A stretch of 35,976 bases of DNA from an uncultured Verrucomicrobiota bacterium (lineage in GTDB: Bacteria; Verrucomicrobiota; Verrucomicrobiia; Limisphaerales; UBA1319). Every line of letters starts with the position of its first letter. Position 1 is the stretch's first letter. The position numbers and the translations under genes were made by a program. Below the pieces are notes generated by a model. That model saw nothing but the letters and a program-made list of their open reading frames with translations, was not told where the DNA came from and did not search any database. This document shows positions 1 to 8,761 of the stretch, in pieces. The stretch covers positions 1-35,976 of the forward strand of contig CAIMWS010000035.1 of assembly GCA_903845125.1 (NCBI GenBank), written 5' to 3'.

Positions 1-1178
1 CCGTGCATGTGGGTGATGAATACCGCATCGATCTGCCGGAGGCCATAACGTTCCTTCAACAGGGCGAGGGCGCGGTCCAGCTGCTGGCGGTCTGCCAGCC
101 CGCAGTCCACCAGCAGGGCGTGGCCGCTATTGGCCAGGAGCAGGGTGAAATTCGGCCAGTAATCCGGCCCCTTGAACTTGAACAAATGCGGGGTGATCTG
201 CCACAAGTGGGGTACCCGGCTGGGGCGCGACACCACGTCCTGGTCCGCGGCGCCGAACGTGTTGATCTCATACCCGCGCACCAGCAGTTGGGCGAGGCGC
301 CGCAAGCGTTTTTGATAGAGCGCCAGCAGGGCGCCCGGCTCCGCCACCAGGTCCCCATGGGCGGGCAGCAGCAGGTTGGGCCGGTAGCTGGCCACCATGC
401 TGGCGGAACTGATCAGCGCATACAGGCCCGCGGCAAAGCCGTAATCCCACTCCGAGTCGAACCACTGGTGCAGCTTGCCGCCCGCGAGCATCACATCCCC
501 GCTGAAAGCCAGCCAGCGGTCCCGGTCCCGCAGGAAATAGGACATGGCCCCGGGGCTGTTGCCCCGCGTGTCCACACACCAGATTTCGCTGCCGTGCCAG
601 TCGAACACGTCCATTTTCTTGAAGCCGCGATCCAGCCGGATGGGCTGGAGGGAAGGCCGTACATAGCTGGCGCCATGGATGGTGTAAGCGTCCCCCAGCG
701 CCACCTTCATTTTGCGGAAATCGGCCGGGCGCTCGAACAAAGCCCGCTCCGCTTCCGGCGCCGCCACCCGGGCGCCCCAGGCCGCCAGTCTGGGGATGCC
801 CTGGCACTGCTCCCGGTGGTGATGGGTGAACAACACCCACTCGACTTGTTTGATCCCCAGCGCCGGCAGTTGGTCCAGCACGCTCCCATCCCCCAAATCC
901 ACCAGGAGCGCGGACTCGCCATCCTGCAGCACATACACGTTGCAGGTATCCGACCACACGTGCAGCCGCCGGCCCGCCGCCAGCGGAAGGGTGGCCAGGG
1001 TGGAGGGCTTGACCGGCCGGATGGTTCCCGCCGGCAGGCGGGCCGCAGGGACGGGCTGTGGCCAGGCCAGGAGGAGGGAAACCAACAGCAGCGGCCAAAC
1101 CCTGGGCAACGCCCGGCCGCCGCCGGCCCAGGAAAGGCGGGCCACCGTCAATGGCAAGCATGCTTTCATGCGCGTCAT
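1..1178 (-). CDS. Exported protein with tandem metallo-beta-lactamase-like domains (C-terminus beyond window)
   Basis: The reading frame is open from the start codon at 1178 to the left edge, so the C-terminus is missing. The start could equally be the in-frame ATG at 1169; the N-terminus (MTRMKACLPL, then WPLLLVSLLLAW and VPA-A) looks like a signal peptide. A first MBL-like domain follows: a strand-turn segment with VDLGDG, then the metal motif THHHREQCQG, then a central region with SGDVMLAG and a later LPAHGD. After this comes a second MBL-type start (LLVDCGLAD) and a second metal motif, FITHMH, exactly at the window edge, in the same frame with no stop between. MBL-fold proteins are usually metal-dependent hydrolases; the substrate cannot be read here. 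In the first motif the usual HxHxDH reads HHHREQ, so that domain may bind metal differently. The gene is divergent from the histidine kinase gene. Confidence 0.8.
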   Translation of the reverse strand, partial: MTRMKACLPLTVARLSWAGGGRALPRVWPLLLVSLLLAWPQPVPAARLPAGTIRPVKPSTLATLPLAAGRRLHVWSDTCNVYVLQDGESALLVDLGDGSVLDQLPALGIKQVEWVLFTHHHREQCQGIPRLAAWGARVAAPEAERALFERPADFRKMKVALGDAYTIHGASYVRPSLQPIRLDRGFKKMDVFDWHGSEIWCVDTRGNSPGAMSYFLRDRDRWLAFSGDVMLAGGKLHQWFDSEWDYGFAAGLYALISSASMVASYRPNLLLPAHGDLVAEPGALLALYQKRLRRLAQLLVRGYEINTFGAADQDVVSRPSRVPHLWQITPHLFKFKGPDYWPNFTLLLANSGHALLVDCGLADRQQLDRALALLKERYGLRQIDAVFITHMH

Positions 1179-1404
1179 TTTCCCGGCTGGCCCGCCGGAT
1201 GTCATCAACAAAATGCCCGCCCGAGACCCGCCCCGGGCCGGCGGCCCCTGAATTGCTGCGAATCCCGACGGGGAATAAATCCATGCGGGGTGCTTGCTTT
1301 GCCTTCCTTGGGAGGGTAGGATTCCCGCCCAGAATCGGGCCATCATCGGCTGCCCATTGGCGGTCCGCGGTGCGGTTCGCGCCGGGTGATCCGCAGTGAT
1401 TCGA

Positions 1405-4335
1405 ATGAAAAACAAACACACTTATTGGTGGCGCTGGATGCCCTGCATCGCGGCCGCCAGCCTGGCCATGGCCGGCGCCGCGCCCAGCGCGGGAATGCCG
1501 GAAACACGCTCCGCGCCTGAAGGAATGTGGGCGGGGGTCGCCGTGCTGGGCCTCCTGTCCGTGTGCGGCTGGACCTGGGGCCTGTATATGCGGCAGCGGC
1601 TGTCGTTCCAGGCGGCGGAACTGAAGTTCGAGCTGGAGCGCGAGGCGGCGCTGAAGGCGCGCCACGAGGATCTAATCGAAAACGCCAGCGAACTCATCTT
1701 CACCACCAATGCCCAAGGCAAAATAACCTCCTTCAACCGGGCCGGCGAGCGCATCACCGGCTTCCCGCGGGAAGAGGTGCTGCGGATGAGCCTGGAGGAT
1801 TGGGTGGGCGCCGAAAACTGGGCCAGCATGAAAAAATTCCTGGCCGGAGCCGCCACCGCGGAAACCGTGCTGCCGCAAAGTTGGGTGATCCGGGGGCGCG
1901 ATGGCCGCCCGATCTCCCTCGAAACCAACCTGCGGATCCACCGCCAGCCGGGCCGGCCGGCCGAAATCCAGGGCATCGCCCGCGACACCACCGAACGGGA
2001 GCGGATGGAAGCGGCCCTCCGCGAGCGTGAAGCCAACTTAAAAACCCTGTTCAGTTCCATCCGGGATTTCCTGTTCGTGGCCGATCTGGATGGGCGGATC
2101 CTCGCGGTGAATTCCACCGTCACCGGGCGGCTGGGCTACCTGGAAAATGAGCTGGCGGGCGCCCACTTGGACATCTTGCACCCCCGGGAGTTTCAGGAGG
2201 CGGCCCGGGCCATCCCGGGCAGCATCCAGCCGGGCCAGGCGGCGGCCAGCGCCCTCCCGCTGCGGACCAAAGCGGGGCAATCCATCCCGGTGGAAACCCA
2301 GGTCACGCTGGGTTCCTGGAGCGGCCGGCCGGCCATTTTTGGCATCTCCCGGGACATCACCGAGCGCCAGCAGGCCGCCGAGGAGCTGAAGGCCTCCCAG
2401 GAACGGTTCGTCAAAGCTTTCAATTCCAACCCCAATCCGCTGGTGATCCACCGGCAGCGGGACGGGCTGGTTCTGGAGGTCAATGACGCCTTTTTACGGC
2501 TGGCGGGCCAGAGCCGGGGCCAGGCGGTGGGTAAACCGATCGGGGACCTGCCGCCGGCGGTCAACCCGGAGGACCGGGAGGCAGTGGACGCGCTGCTGGC
2601 CAGCCAGGGCAGCGTGCGGGATTACGAGTTCAAGTTCGCCGGCTCCGCGGGGCGCCTGCGCACGGGGCTGCTTTCGGTGGAAATCATCGAGCTGGCCGGG
2701 GAGCGGTGCCAGCTGTCGGCGGTCAACGACATCACGGAGCGGATTGAGGCGGAGGCCGCCTTGCGGCATAGCCAGGAGCGCCTGGAATTGGCCCTGGGGG
2801 CGGCGGGCATCGGGCTGTGGGAATGGGACGCCATCACGGACCGGATCCAGTTCGATACCGGGTATGCGGCGATGCATGGGCAGGCCCTGGAGGAGCTGGA
2901 CCCGAATTTCGCCGGCTGGAAGAAGCTGGTGCATCCGGAGGATCTGAACCACGTCCTGGCCCAGCTGCAATACCAGCAGCTGGAAGCCAAAGGGACTTTT
3001 GAAATCGAATACCGCATGCGGCACGCCTCGGGCGAATGGCGCTGGATGCTGGACCGGTGCCGGGTGCTGCAGCGCGACAGCGGCGGGCGCCCGCTCCGCA
3101 CGGCGGGCATCCACCTGGATATTTCCGAGCGCAAGCAGGTGGACCAGAACAAGCTGGCCATCCAGGACAAGATGCGGGAGCTGCAGCATTGGGAGAGCAT
3201 GGGCTTGCTGGCGGGCGGCATCGCGCACGATTTCAACAACCTGCTCACCGCCATCCTGGGCAACGCGAGCCTGGCGCGCCTGGATCCGCTGTCCCCCGCC
3301 CTGGACACCCCGCTGGCGCAGATCGAAAAAGCCGCCCAACGCGCCGCCGAGCTTTGCCGCCAGATGCTGTCCTACGCCGGCATGGGGCAATTTGCCCTGG
3401 CCCGGATCAACCTGACCAGCCTGGCGGAGGAAGGCGCCCCGCTGCTCCAAAGCACCATTTCCAAAAAGGCGAACTTCAAGCTGGAACTGGACTCCGGGCT
3501 GCCCTACGTGGACGCCGATATCTCCCAGATGCGCCAGGTGCTGCTGAACCTGGTCACCAATGCCGCGGAGGCCTTGGGCAACCAGGCCGGGGACATCACC
3601 ATCACCACGGGGGTGATGGAGGCCGATGCCGGGTACCTGCGCAATACCAGCCTGGCCCCGGATTTGCCCGCCGGGAAATATGCCTATCTGCGGGTGCAGG
3701 ATACCGGCTGCGGCATGGCGCCGGAAGTCCTCAGCCGGATTTTCGATCCTTTTTACACCACCAAATTCATGGGGCGCGGCCTGGGCCTGCCGGTGGTGCT
3801 GGGCATCGTGCGCGGCCACCAGGGCGCCCTCAAGGTGGAAAGCGCGCCCGGCAAAGGCTCCACGTTCACCGTCCTGCTGCCGGCCGCCATGGACGCCACC
3901 CAATGGTTGCAAGCGCCCGAACAACCGCCGCTCCGCTCTACGGAGCCGTGCACCGTGCTGATGGTGGATGATGAGGACGCCGTGCGGTCCGTGGCCCGGG
4001 GCGTCCTGGAGCGGGCCAACTTCACCGTCCTGGAGGCCTCGAACGGGCGGGAAGGCCTCGAGCAATTCCACCGGCACGAGCGGGAGATCCAGATTATCCT
4101 GCTGGACCTTTCCATGCCGGAAATGAACGGCGAAGAATTCCTCCAGGAGCTGCGCCGCGTCAACCGGAGTGTGCCGGTGGTGTTGTCCAGCGGCTACCTG
4201 GAGGAAGCGGCCACCGCGCGGTTCGCCGGGCTCGGCCTGGCTGGTTTCATCCCCAAACCATACCGGGCCTACGATTTGCCGGATCAGCTGCGCAAGGCAT
4301 TGGCGGGCGATGCCCAATCCAAAATCATTAAATAG
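1405..4335 (+). CDS. Hybrid sensor histidine kinase with four PAS domains and C-terminal receiver
   Basis: The protein is 976 residues from the ATG at 1405; a GTG three codons upstream (1396) is an alternative start. A hydrophobic N-terminus and a membrane segment (MWAGVAVLGLLSVCGW, about residues 40-60) anchor it. Four PAS domains follow at roughly 87-205, 211-325, 333-450 and 458-590; the last is PAS_3-like (ELDPNFAGWKKLVHPED). The HisKA H-box is GGIAHDFNNLL with phospho-acceptor His608. The ATPase domain shows an N-box (LLNLVTNAAEAL), a G1 box (DTGCGMAP), FDPFYTTK and a G2 box (GRGLGLPV). The receiver domain starts at TVLMVDDEDAV, with phospho-acceptor Asp901 in LLDLSMPEMNG and a conserved Lys in PKPY. 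A His-to-Asp phosphorelay within one chain is expected. There is no DNA-binding output domain and no partner regulator next to it, so the signal and target are unknown. Confidence 0.93.
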   Translation: MKNKHTYWWRWMPCIAAASLAMAGAAPSAGMPETRSAPEGMWAGVAVLGLLSVCGWTWGLYMRQRLSFQAAELKFELEREAALKARHEDLIENASELIFTTNAQGKITSFNRAGERITGFPREEVLRMSLEDWVGAENWASMKKFLAGAATAETVLPQSWVIRGRDGRPISLETNLRIHRQPGRPAEIQGIARDTTERERMEAALREREANLKTLFSSIRDFLFVADLDGRILAVNSTVTGRLGYLENELAGAHLDILHPREFQEAARAIPGSIQPGQAAASALPLRTKAGQSIPVETQVTLGSWSGRPAIFGISRDITERQQAAEELKASQERFVKAFNSNPNPLVIHRQRDGLVLEVNDAFLRLAGQSRGQAVGKPIGDLPPAVNPEDREAVDALLASQGSVRDYEFKFAGSAGRLRTGLLSVEIIELAGERCQLSAVNDITERIEAEAALRHSQERLELALGAAGIGLWEWDAITDRIQFDTGYAAMHGQALEELDPNFAGWKKLVHPEDLNHVLAQLQYQQLEAKGTFEIEYRMRHASGEWRWMLDRCRVLQRDSGGRPLRTAGIHLDISERKQVDQNKLAIQDKMRELQHWESMGLLAGGIAHDFNNLLTAILGNASLARLDPLSPALDTPLAQIEKAAQRAAELCRQMLSYAGMGQFALARINLTSLAEEGAPLLQSTISKKANFKLELDSGLPYVDADISQMRQVLLNLVTNAAEALGNQAGDITITTGVMEADAGYLRNTSLAPDLPAGKYAYLRVQDTGCGMAPEVLSRIFDPFYTTKFMGRGLGLPVVLGIVRGHQGALKVESAPGKGSTFTVLLPAAMDATQWLQAPEQPPLRSTEPCTVLMVDDEDAVRSVARGVLERANFTVLEASNGREGLEQFHRHEREIQIILLDLSMPEMNGEEFLQELRRVNRSVPVVLSSGYLEEAATARFAGLGLAGFIPKPYRAYDLPDQLRKALAGDAQSKIIK

Positions 4336-4501
4336 CCGGAGCCAGGGAGTTTTTTTGAACCCCGCGGCCCCGGCCGGGGATTCATGAGCAAACGGCCCGC
4401 GGGCCATGGCCGATCCGGCCCTCGCGAGGCAAACCGGGCACGGCCCAGGACCGCCCGCGGAGGCCACCCAGGGGAAAACCCGCAGCCGGACCCATACTGC
4501 C

Positions 4502-5116
4502 ATGACAAAAACCGGCATTGGCACCACTGACACCGGAGGTGGGGAAATCGACCCGCAGCCTCTGGTGGTCTTGTCGCAAGCGGGGGATCCGGAGGCCTTT
4601 GGACGGCTGATCGATCTCCATGCCACCCGTCTTTACCGCCAGGCCGTGGCTTTGTGTGGCGACGAAACCACCGCTGAAGACCTGGTCCAGCAAACCCTGG
4701 TTGCGGCGTGGCAGAGCATCGCCCGCTACCAGCCCACGTGCCGGTTTTCCACCTGGCTGTATTCCATATTGCTCCACCGGCATTGGAAATGGCTGCGCGC
4801 CGCCCGCCACCGGCCCCAGGTCCGCACCCCTCTGGAAACGCCCGGGAAACCCGCCCCCCGGGAACCGCCGGCGGCCCCGGGGCCGACCCCGGCGGAAACC
4901 GTCGAACAAGAGGAACAACGGGCCTGGCTGCGGGAACAGGTGAACCAGCTGCCTGAAATCCACCGGCAGGTGATCGGGCTGCGTTTCTTTGCGGAGGCCT
5001 CGCTGGAAGAAATGGCCGCGGCGCTGGGTTGCTCCACCGGAACCGTCAAATCCCGCCTGCACCATGCCTTGAAAAAACTGCGGAAACTCCATGACCGGGA
5101 GGGGGCGGCAGGCTGA
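4502..5116 (+). CDS. ECF-type RNA polymerase sigma factor
   Basis: The protein is 204 residues from the ATG at 4502, a normal ECF length; an in-frame ATG at 4406 would add 32 low-complexity residues and is less likely. Region 2 spans about residues 31-100 (EAFGRLIDLHATRLYRQAV, then DETTAEDLVQQTLVAAW, then FSTWLYSILLHRHWKWLR). A Pro/Ala-rich linker (about 105-135) leads to region 4 at about 145-196 (LPEIHRQVIGLRFF, SLEEMAAALGCSTGTVKSRL), a classic sigma-70 region 4 helix-turn-helix. It directs RNA polymerase to a specific promoter set. The next gene, 47 bases downstream, encodes a zinc-type membrane anti-sigma factor, which is the expected regulator. No clear Shine-Dalgarno is seen at either start. 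Confidence 0.92.
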   Translation: MTKTGIGTTDTGGGEIDPQPLVVLSQAGDPEAFGRLIDLHATRLYRQAVALCGDETTAEDLVQQTLVAAWQSIARYQPTCRFSTWLYSILLHRHWKWLRAARHRPQVRTPLETPGKPAPREPPAAPGPTPAETVEQEEQRAWLREQVNQLPEIHRQVIGLRFFAEASLEEMAAALGCSTGTVKSRLHHALKKLRKLHDREGAAG

Positions 5117-5163
5117 AATCGCGAAAATTTGAACCTGGAACCGAACAAGGGGGATTCACCAGC

Positions 5164-5718
5164 ATGAACTGGTTTGGACTCAAATGCCGCCGCTGCCGCC
5201 AACGGATCCATTGGCTGGCGGCGGAGGTCCTGGAAGCTGCGGAAATCCCGAAACTGATGGCCCATCTGAATACCTGTCCGCGTTGCGCGGAGTACCAGGC
5301 AAAAATCCTAAAAACCGCCGGCCAGCTGCATCAATACCGCCTCAGCCTGAACGAACTGGAACCGGGAGCAGCTGCCCGCCGGCGCTGGCAACAGACCCTC
5401 CAAACCGGATCCGACCCGCAGCTTGCCCGGCCGTTCGCAGGGTGGATTCCCGGGCTGGGCGGCGCGCGGCAGCGCTGGGGGTTGGCCGCCCTGGCTTCAG
5501 CCTGGCTGCTGGCTGCGGTGTTGCGTTGGACCGGGCCTGAATCCCCCACCGCCGGGCCGCCGGCCCCCGCTCTTTCGGGGCGGTCACTGCTGGCCACCTT
5601 GGTGGCCCGGGATTGCCCTCTATTCCACAAGGGATGCCTGCCATCCACCCCGCCGGAGGTGATCTCCCGTTTCCGGCTCCGTCTGTCCAGCCGCACCAAC
5701 CATCAAACCACTCCCTGA
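5164..5718 (+). CDS. Membrane-bound zinc-type (ZAS) anti-sigma factor
   Basis: The protein is 184 residues. Near the N-terminus it has HLNTCPRC (His34, Cys38, Cys41), the H-x3-C-x2-C pattern of zinc-binding anti-sigma domains (zf-HC2 type); an additional C-x2-C lies at residues 8-11. One membrane segment follows at about 105-121 (WGLAALASAWLLAAVL), after which the tail would lie outside the cytoplasm. The order of ECF sigma gene then ZAS protein gene is the standard pairing, so the inferred role is to hold the upstream sigma factor at the membrane until a signal arrives. The gene starts 47 bases after the sigma stop, and the next gene starts 7 bases after its own stop, so all three are probably co-transcribed. 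The outer tail matches no domain I know. Confidence 0.75.
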   Translation: MNWFGLKCRRCRQRIHWLAAEVLEAAEIPKLMAHLNTCPRCAEYQAKILKTAGQLHQYRLSLNELEPGAAARRRWQQTLQTGSDPQLARPFAGWIPGLGGARQRWGLAALASAWLLAAVLRWTGPESPTAGPPAPALSGRSLLATLVARDCPLFHKGCLPSTPPEVISRFRLRLSSRTNHQTTP

Positions 5719-5725
5719 TTTTTCC

Positions 5726-7513
5726 ATGAAACTGAACCTTAAAGGTATCGGCTCCCGGCTAAAGGCCGGTGGCCGCCTGCTGGGTCTGGGCTTTCTAACC
5801 GGTATTTACCTGGTGGCCGCCGTCACCTGCCTCTGGTTTTTCCTGGGCCTGATCGTGCCGGGGATCACCATTGCCACCATTCATAATTATTATGGCTGGA
5901 GCCTGGCGGCCGCCCTGATCGTCCTGGCCGCCACCGTGACTGCCACCGGCAGGTGGCGCCAGCTGTTTTCCGGGCAGGCCTGGACGCTTTACCTCTGGGC
6001 CGGGGCCGCCCTGGTCACCGCCATCGTCCTCTTTTACTCGGTGGAGAACTGGCGCGGTCGGCGCGCCTGGGCCGCGTGCGCCGCCACCGCCGCCCAACGG
6101 GGCTATCCCCTGAGGTTGGAAGCCATCTGGCCCAAACCGGTGCCCGCTGCGCAGGATTTCGCCCAAACGCCCATCTTCGCCCCCCTGCTGGAAAAAGCCG
6201 CCCTGGCCCAAGCTACACCCGATGGGAAGCTGGCGGCGGAACTGGGAAATTGGCTGGGGCTTCCACGGCCGGCCAGCCGGGATCCTTTTTACCCGGGGTG
6301 GATGGAGGGCGCCTTTTTCAATCCCTCGCCCTGGCTGGCAGCCTGCCGGCAGCCAACGGCCGGGCCGGGGTATCCGCCATCCAACCGGGCCGGAATGGTC
6401 TTCCCGGAAAACCTGGAAACCGCCTCCACCCGGGAATCGGCCCGGGGGATGACCTCCATTCTGGGGCAATGCCGCGTGGATTTGGATGCCGTGCGGGAGG
6501 CTTCGCAAAAACCGTGGGTGAGGTTTCCTATCCACCTGGAGCGGAGAGGCATGGGCGCGGTGGTTTTCCCGCCGATCCTGGTGGATCTCAGCCATGCCTT
6601 GAGCTTGCGAGCCCTGGCCCGGCTCTATTTAAACCAAACCGGGGATGCCCTGGCGGATTCCGCCGCCGCCCGCCGGTTGGCGGTACTGAACCTGCAAATC
6701 CCTTGCCAATTCACCTATCACTATTCCTGCCGGATGGTCCTGGAATCGTTGCAGCCAGTTTGGGAAGGCCTGGCCAATGGATCCTGGTCCGACGACCAGT
6801 TGGCCGCCTTGGAAAAACAACTGGAGGCTATGGATTGGCTGCAGCATTATCCGGCTGCTTTCCGGAATGACCTGTTGTTTTTCATCGATTTCTGGAATCA
6901 GCTTTTCCCAGCCACCCCGGCGCAGCCGGCGAAAACCAGCCTGCCCAGCGCCGCTGAGGAGTGGGCGCTGCAGGCGGTGCGGCTGATTTATCCACGGGGA
7001 TGGTCCTATCAAAACCAGGCGGGGATCGGCCGCCAACTGTGTGCGGAGCTGGATAAACCGTGGGTCGCGGGCCAGCGAATTCGCCCTCCGGCGCCGCTCG
7101 GGAACCCCCCGTTTTTTTCCCTCGACCCGGTGTGGATGATCTTCATGGCCCCGAAAGTGAACGAGCACCGGGAGGATTGCCTGCGCAGCTTCGCCCTGGT
7201 TCAGACCGCCATCAGCCAAGCCCGCCTGGCCTGCGCCCTGGAACGCCACCGCCAAGCCAAAGGCTGCTATCCGGCGGATTTGGCCGCCCTGCAACCCGCC
7301 TATATGACCTCCCTCCCGGGGGATCCCTGCGCTGGCCAGCCCATGCGCTATCGGCTTTTCCAGACCAACCAATTTGTGCTCCATGCCATCGGTTGGAACC
7401 AGCAGGATGACGGCGGAACCATCGCCACCAATGAATATCAGCCGCACTTCAATCCGAGGGAGGGGGATTGGGTCTGGCGATATCCCGCGGTCGTCCCCAC
7501 CAGGAAATATTGA
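5726..7513 (+). CDS. Large membrane protein of the ENWRG type, probable sigma-operon partner
   Basis: The protein is 595 residues. Three predicted membrane segments occupy the N-terminus: about residues 19-46 (FLTGIYLVAAVTCLWFFLGL), 59-74 and 88-104. Right after the third comes ENWRGRRAW, a motif I associate with uncharacterised Verrucomicrobia proteins (from memory, not searched). The remaining roughly 490 residues should lie on one side of the membrane. Near the C-terminus is YPADLAALQPAYMTSLPGDP followed by CAGQPMRYRL, resembling the YP-x-L-x-x-L-P-x-DPF-x-G-x-P-L-x-Y segment often found in pseudopilin-like or Planctomycete/Verrucomicrobia surface proteins. It starts 7 bases after the anti-sigma gene stop, so it belongs to the sigma operon. 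The function is not known; sensing or envelope upkeep under control of the sigma factor is an inference from position only. Confidence 0.7.
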   Translation: MKLNLKGIGSRLKAGGRLLGLGFLTGIYLVAAVTCLWFFLGLIVPGITIATIHNYYGWSLAAALIVLAATVTATGRWRQLFSGQAWTLYLWAGAALVTAIVLFYSVENWRGRRAWAACAATAAQRGYPLRLEAIWPKPVPAAQDFAQTPIFAPLLEKAALAQATPDGKLAAELGNWLGLPRPASRDPFYPGWMEGAFFNPSPWLAACRQPTAGPGYPPSNRAGMVFPENLETASTRESARGMTSILGQCRVDLDAVREASQKPWVRFPIHLERRGMGAVVFPPILVDLSHALSLRALARLYLNQTGDALADSAAARRLAVLNLQIPCQFTYHYSCRMVLESLQPVWEGLANGSWSDDQLAALEKQLEAMDWLQHYPAAFRNDLLFFIDFWNQLFPATPAQPAKTSLPSAAEEWALQAVRLIYPRGWSYQNQAGIGRQLCAELDKPWVAGQRIRPPAPLGNPPFFSLDPVWMIFMAPKVNEHREDCLRSFALVQTAISQARLACALERHRQAKGCYPADLAALQPAYMTSLPGDPCAGQPMRYRLFQTNQFVLHAIGWNQQDDGGTIATNEYQPHFNPREGDWVWRYPAVVPTRKY

Positions 7514-7536
7514 TGCCTTGGATAGATATAAAAAGA

Positions 7537-7561
7537 CCTGGCAGAATGGACTTCTGCCAGG
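7537..7561 (+). terminator. Hairpin after the sigma operon
   Basis: A perfect 9-base-pair stem (CCTGGCAGA and TCTGCCAGG) encloses a 7-base loop, starting 23 bases after the stop of the 5726-7513 gene. No T-run follows, so it may be a weak or Rho-assisted terminator or an mRNA 3-prime stabiliser. A second small stem (GCCGAA/TTCGGC, 7594-7619) lies just downstream. Confidence 0.5.
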
Positions 7562-7681
7562 CCGATAAACCAGGGTCCGTTTAAGAACGGGAGGCCGAAT
7601 CTGGTGACTGCCTTTCGGCAATGCTCAACCTAACTACAAACCGGGCGGTAATCAAGCTGGGATTTGCCGCACGCAACAGGC

Positions 7682-7709
7682 TTGCAAATGGCGGAGGGGG
7701 GCGTATGGT
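7682..7709 (+). promoter_or_regulatory. Possible sigma-70-like promoter for the Gly-rich exported protein
   Basis: TTGCAA (7682-7687) and TATGGT (7704-7709) are separated by 16 bases, about 60 bases upstream of the start at 7769. Each box matches the consensus at four of six positions. The -10 box resembles TAAGGT seen before the 24801 gene. Confidence 0.35.
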
Positions 7710-7756
7710 AATTTACGGACAGGATCGCGAGCATGAGCATGCCCGGGTTCTTTTTT

Positions 7757-7761
7757 AGGAG
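7757..7761 (+). promoter_or_regulatory. Ribosome binding site fixing the start at 7769
   Basis: AGGAG lies 7 bases before the ATG at 7769. It is one of the few clear Shine-Dalgarno sequences in the window, and it favours this ATG over the upstream in-frame ATG at 7733, giving a normal signal peptide at the N-terminus. Confidence 0.65.
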
Positions 7762-7768
7762 TGCGATT

Positions 7769-8761
7769 ATGAAAACGCAAATTGGATGGCCCCATTGGGG
7801 GGCGGTATTCGGCGTCGGTTTAGCCTTGCTAACCCCGGTCCGTGCCAGCGATGACACCCAGCCTGAAGCGGCCCAGCCGGCCGCTGCAGCGGAGGTCAAA
7901 CCGGTGGCAACAGCAGTGGCGGCGCCGGCCGCAACTGCCAGCCTGCCGGTCTCAAAAACCACCACGAGCGTTTCCTATGAAATCGCCCAGATTGTCAAAA
8001 TGGTGGAATCGGGCATGGATGCCCAAGTGATCAAGGCCTACGTTGAGAATTCAAAATTTGCCCGCCCTCCCTCGGCGGCCGAGCTGCTCTTCATGCGGGA
8101 ACGCAACATACCATCGGACGTCATGGTGGCGTATATCAAGCGCGGCAACGAGTTGGTGAAAACCAACACCGCCACCGCCCTGGCTCCGAGCTTGACCACC
8201 GAGCCGGCGCAGATCCAAACCACCGCTCCCACCTCGGTGACGGCTGCTGAAACCCCGGTTTATACCTACGACACCCCCAGCACAACTTATACTTACACCT
8301 ATCCCGGCACAACCACCTATCCTGCTCCCACTTACTATTACGACTCCTATCCCGCCGGGGTCATCGTCGCCCCGCCTCCGTTGCCCCGTCCCCGCGCATT
8401 ACCTCCGGCCTTTCACCCGGCACCCGCGCCCTTGCCCGGGCCCGGGGGGTTCAGCTACGGCATTCACGGCAGTTGGGGTGGCGGCACGCCGGCTCCCCGG
8501 CCCAACGTCTATGGCAATATCGGCAGTTGGGGTGGTGGTACGCCGCCTCCGCGAGGCGGAATCAGCCCCAGTCCGGGCTTCGGCCGCGGGCCAGGGATCG
8601 GCGGCGGCCCGGTGATGGGGCCAGCGCCAGGCCGGGCTCCGGGAGGGCCTGGGATTGGTGGCGGCCCGGGAGGCGGCCCCGGCGGTGGCCGCAGCGGTCC
8701 GGGTGGTCCCGGTGGCGGCCCTGGCGGAGGCCCGGGTGGCGGTCCCGGTGGCCGTCGTTGA
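7769..8761 (+). CDS. Exported Tyr/Thr/Pro- and Gly-rich protein
   Basis: The protein is 330 residues from the ATG with a good Shine-Dalgarno. It starts with a signal peptide (MKTQIGWPHWGAVFGVGLAL, cleavage near VRA-SDD). An Ala/Pro/Val-rich spacer leads to a helical segment, about residues 68-130 (SYEIAQIVKMVESGMDAQVI, then AAELLFMRERNIPSDVMVAY), that resembles short helical repeats in other Verrucomicrobia exported proteins. A Tyr/Thr/Pro tract follows (TYDTPSTTYTYTYPGTT), then a Pro-rich part, two copies of GSWGGGTP, and a C-terminus made almost only of Gly, Pro and Arg. The composition suggests an extended surface or matrix protein. No enzyme motif is visible. A hairpin (CCGCCG/CGGCGG, 8843-8859, no T-run) lies in the 236-base gap that follows. 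Confidence 0.75.
   Translation: MKTQIGWPHWGAVFGVGLALLTPVRASDDTQPEAAQPAAAAEVKPVATAVAAPAATASLPVSKTTTSVSYEIAQIVKMVESGMDAQVIKAYVENSKFARPPSAAELLFMRERNIPSDVMVAYIKRGNELVKTNTATALAPSLTTEPAQIQTTAPTSVTAAETPVYTYDTPSTTYTYTYPGTTTYPAPTYYYDSYPAGVIVAPPPLPRPRALPPAFHPAPAPLPGPGGFSYGIHGSWGGGTPAPRPNVYGNIGSWGGGTPPPRGGISPSPGFGRGPGIGGGPVMGPAPGRAPGGPGIGGGPGGGPGGGRSGPGGPGGGPGGGPGGGPGGRR
8467..8535 (+). repeat. Direct repeat inside the Gly-rich protein gene
   Basis: The 15-base sequence CGGCAGTTGGGGTGG occurs at 8467-8481 and again at 8521-8535. The period is 54 bases (18 codons), encoding GSWGGGTP twice. The flanks differ, so this is an older or selected repeat and not a recent duplication. Confidence 0.75.

Noticed and set aside
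4368..4379. CCCCGGCCGGGG palindrome after the histidine kinase gene
   Set aside because: GGCC/CCGG-rich words are common across this GC-rich window, and no T-run follows.
2494..4626. 710-residue open frame on minus opposite the histidine kinase gene
   Set aside because: It is a mirror of high-GC codon use; the plus frame has full kinase and receiver motifs, and the minus frame has no recognisable domain.
7562..7768. Possible cyclic-di-GMP (GEMM) riboswitch because of CACGCAACAGG and GCAAA
   Set aside because: The order and the GGGACGCAAAGCC-type core do not match; only short words agree.
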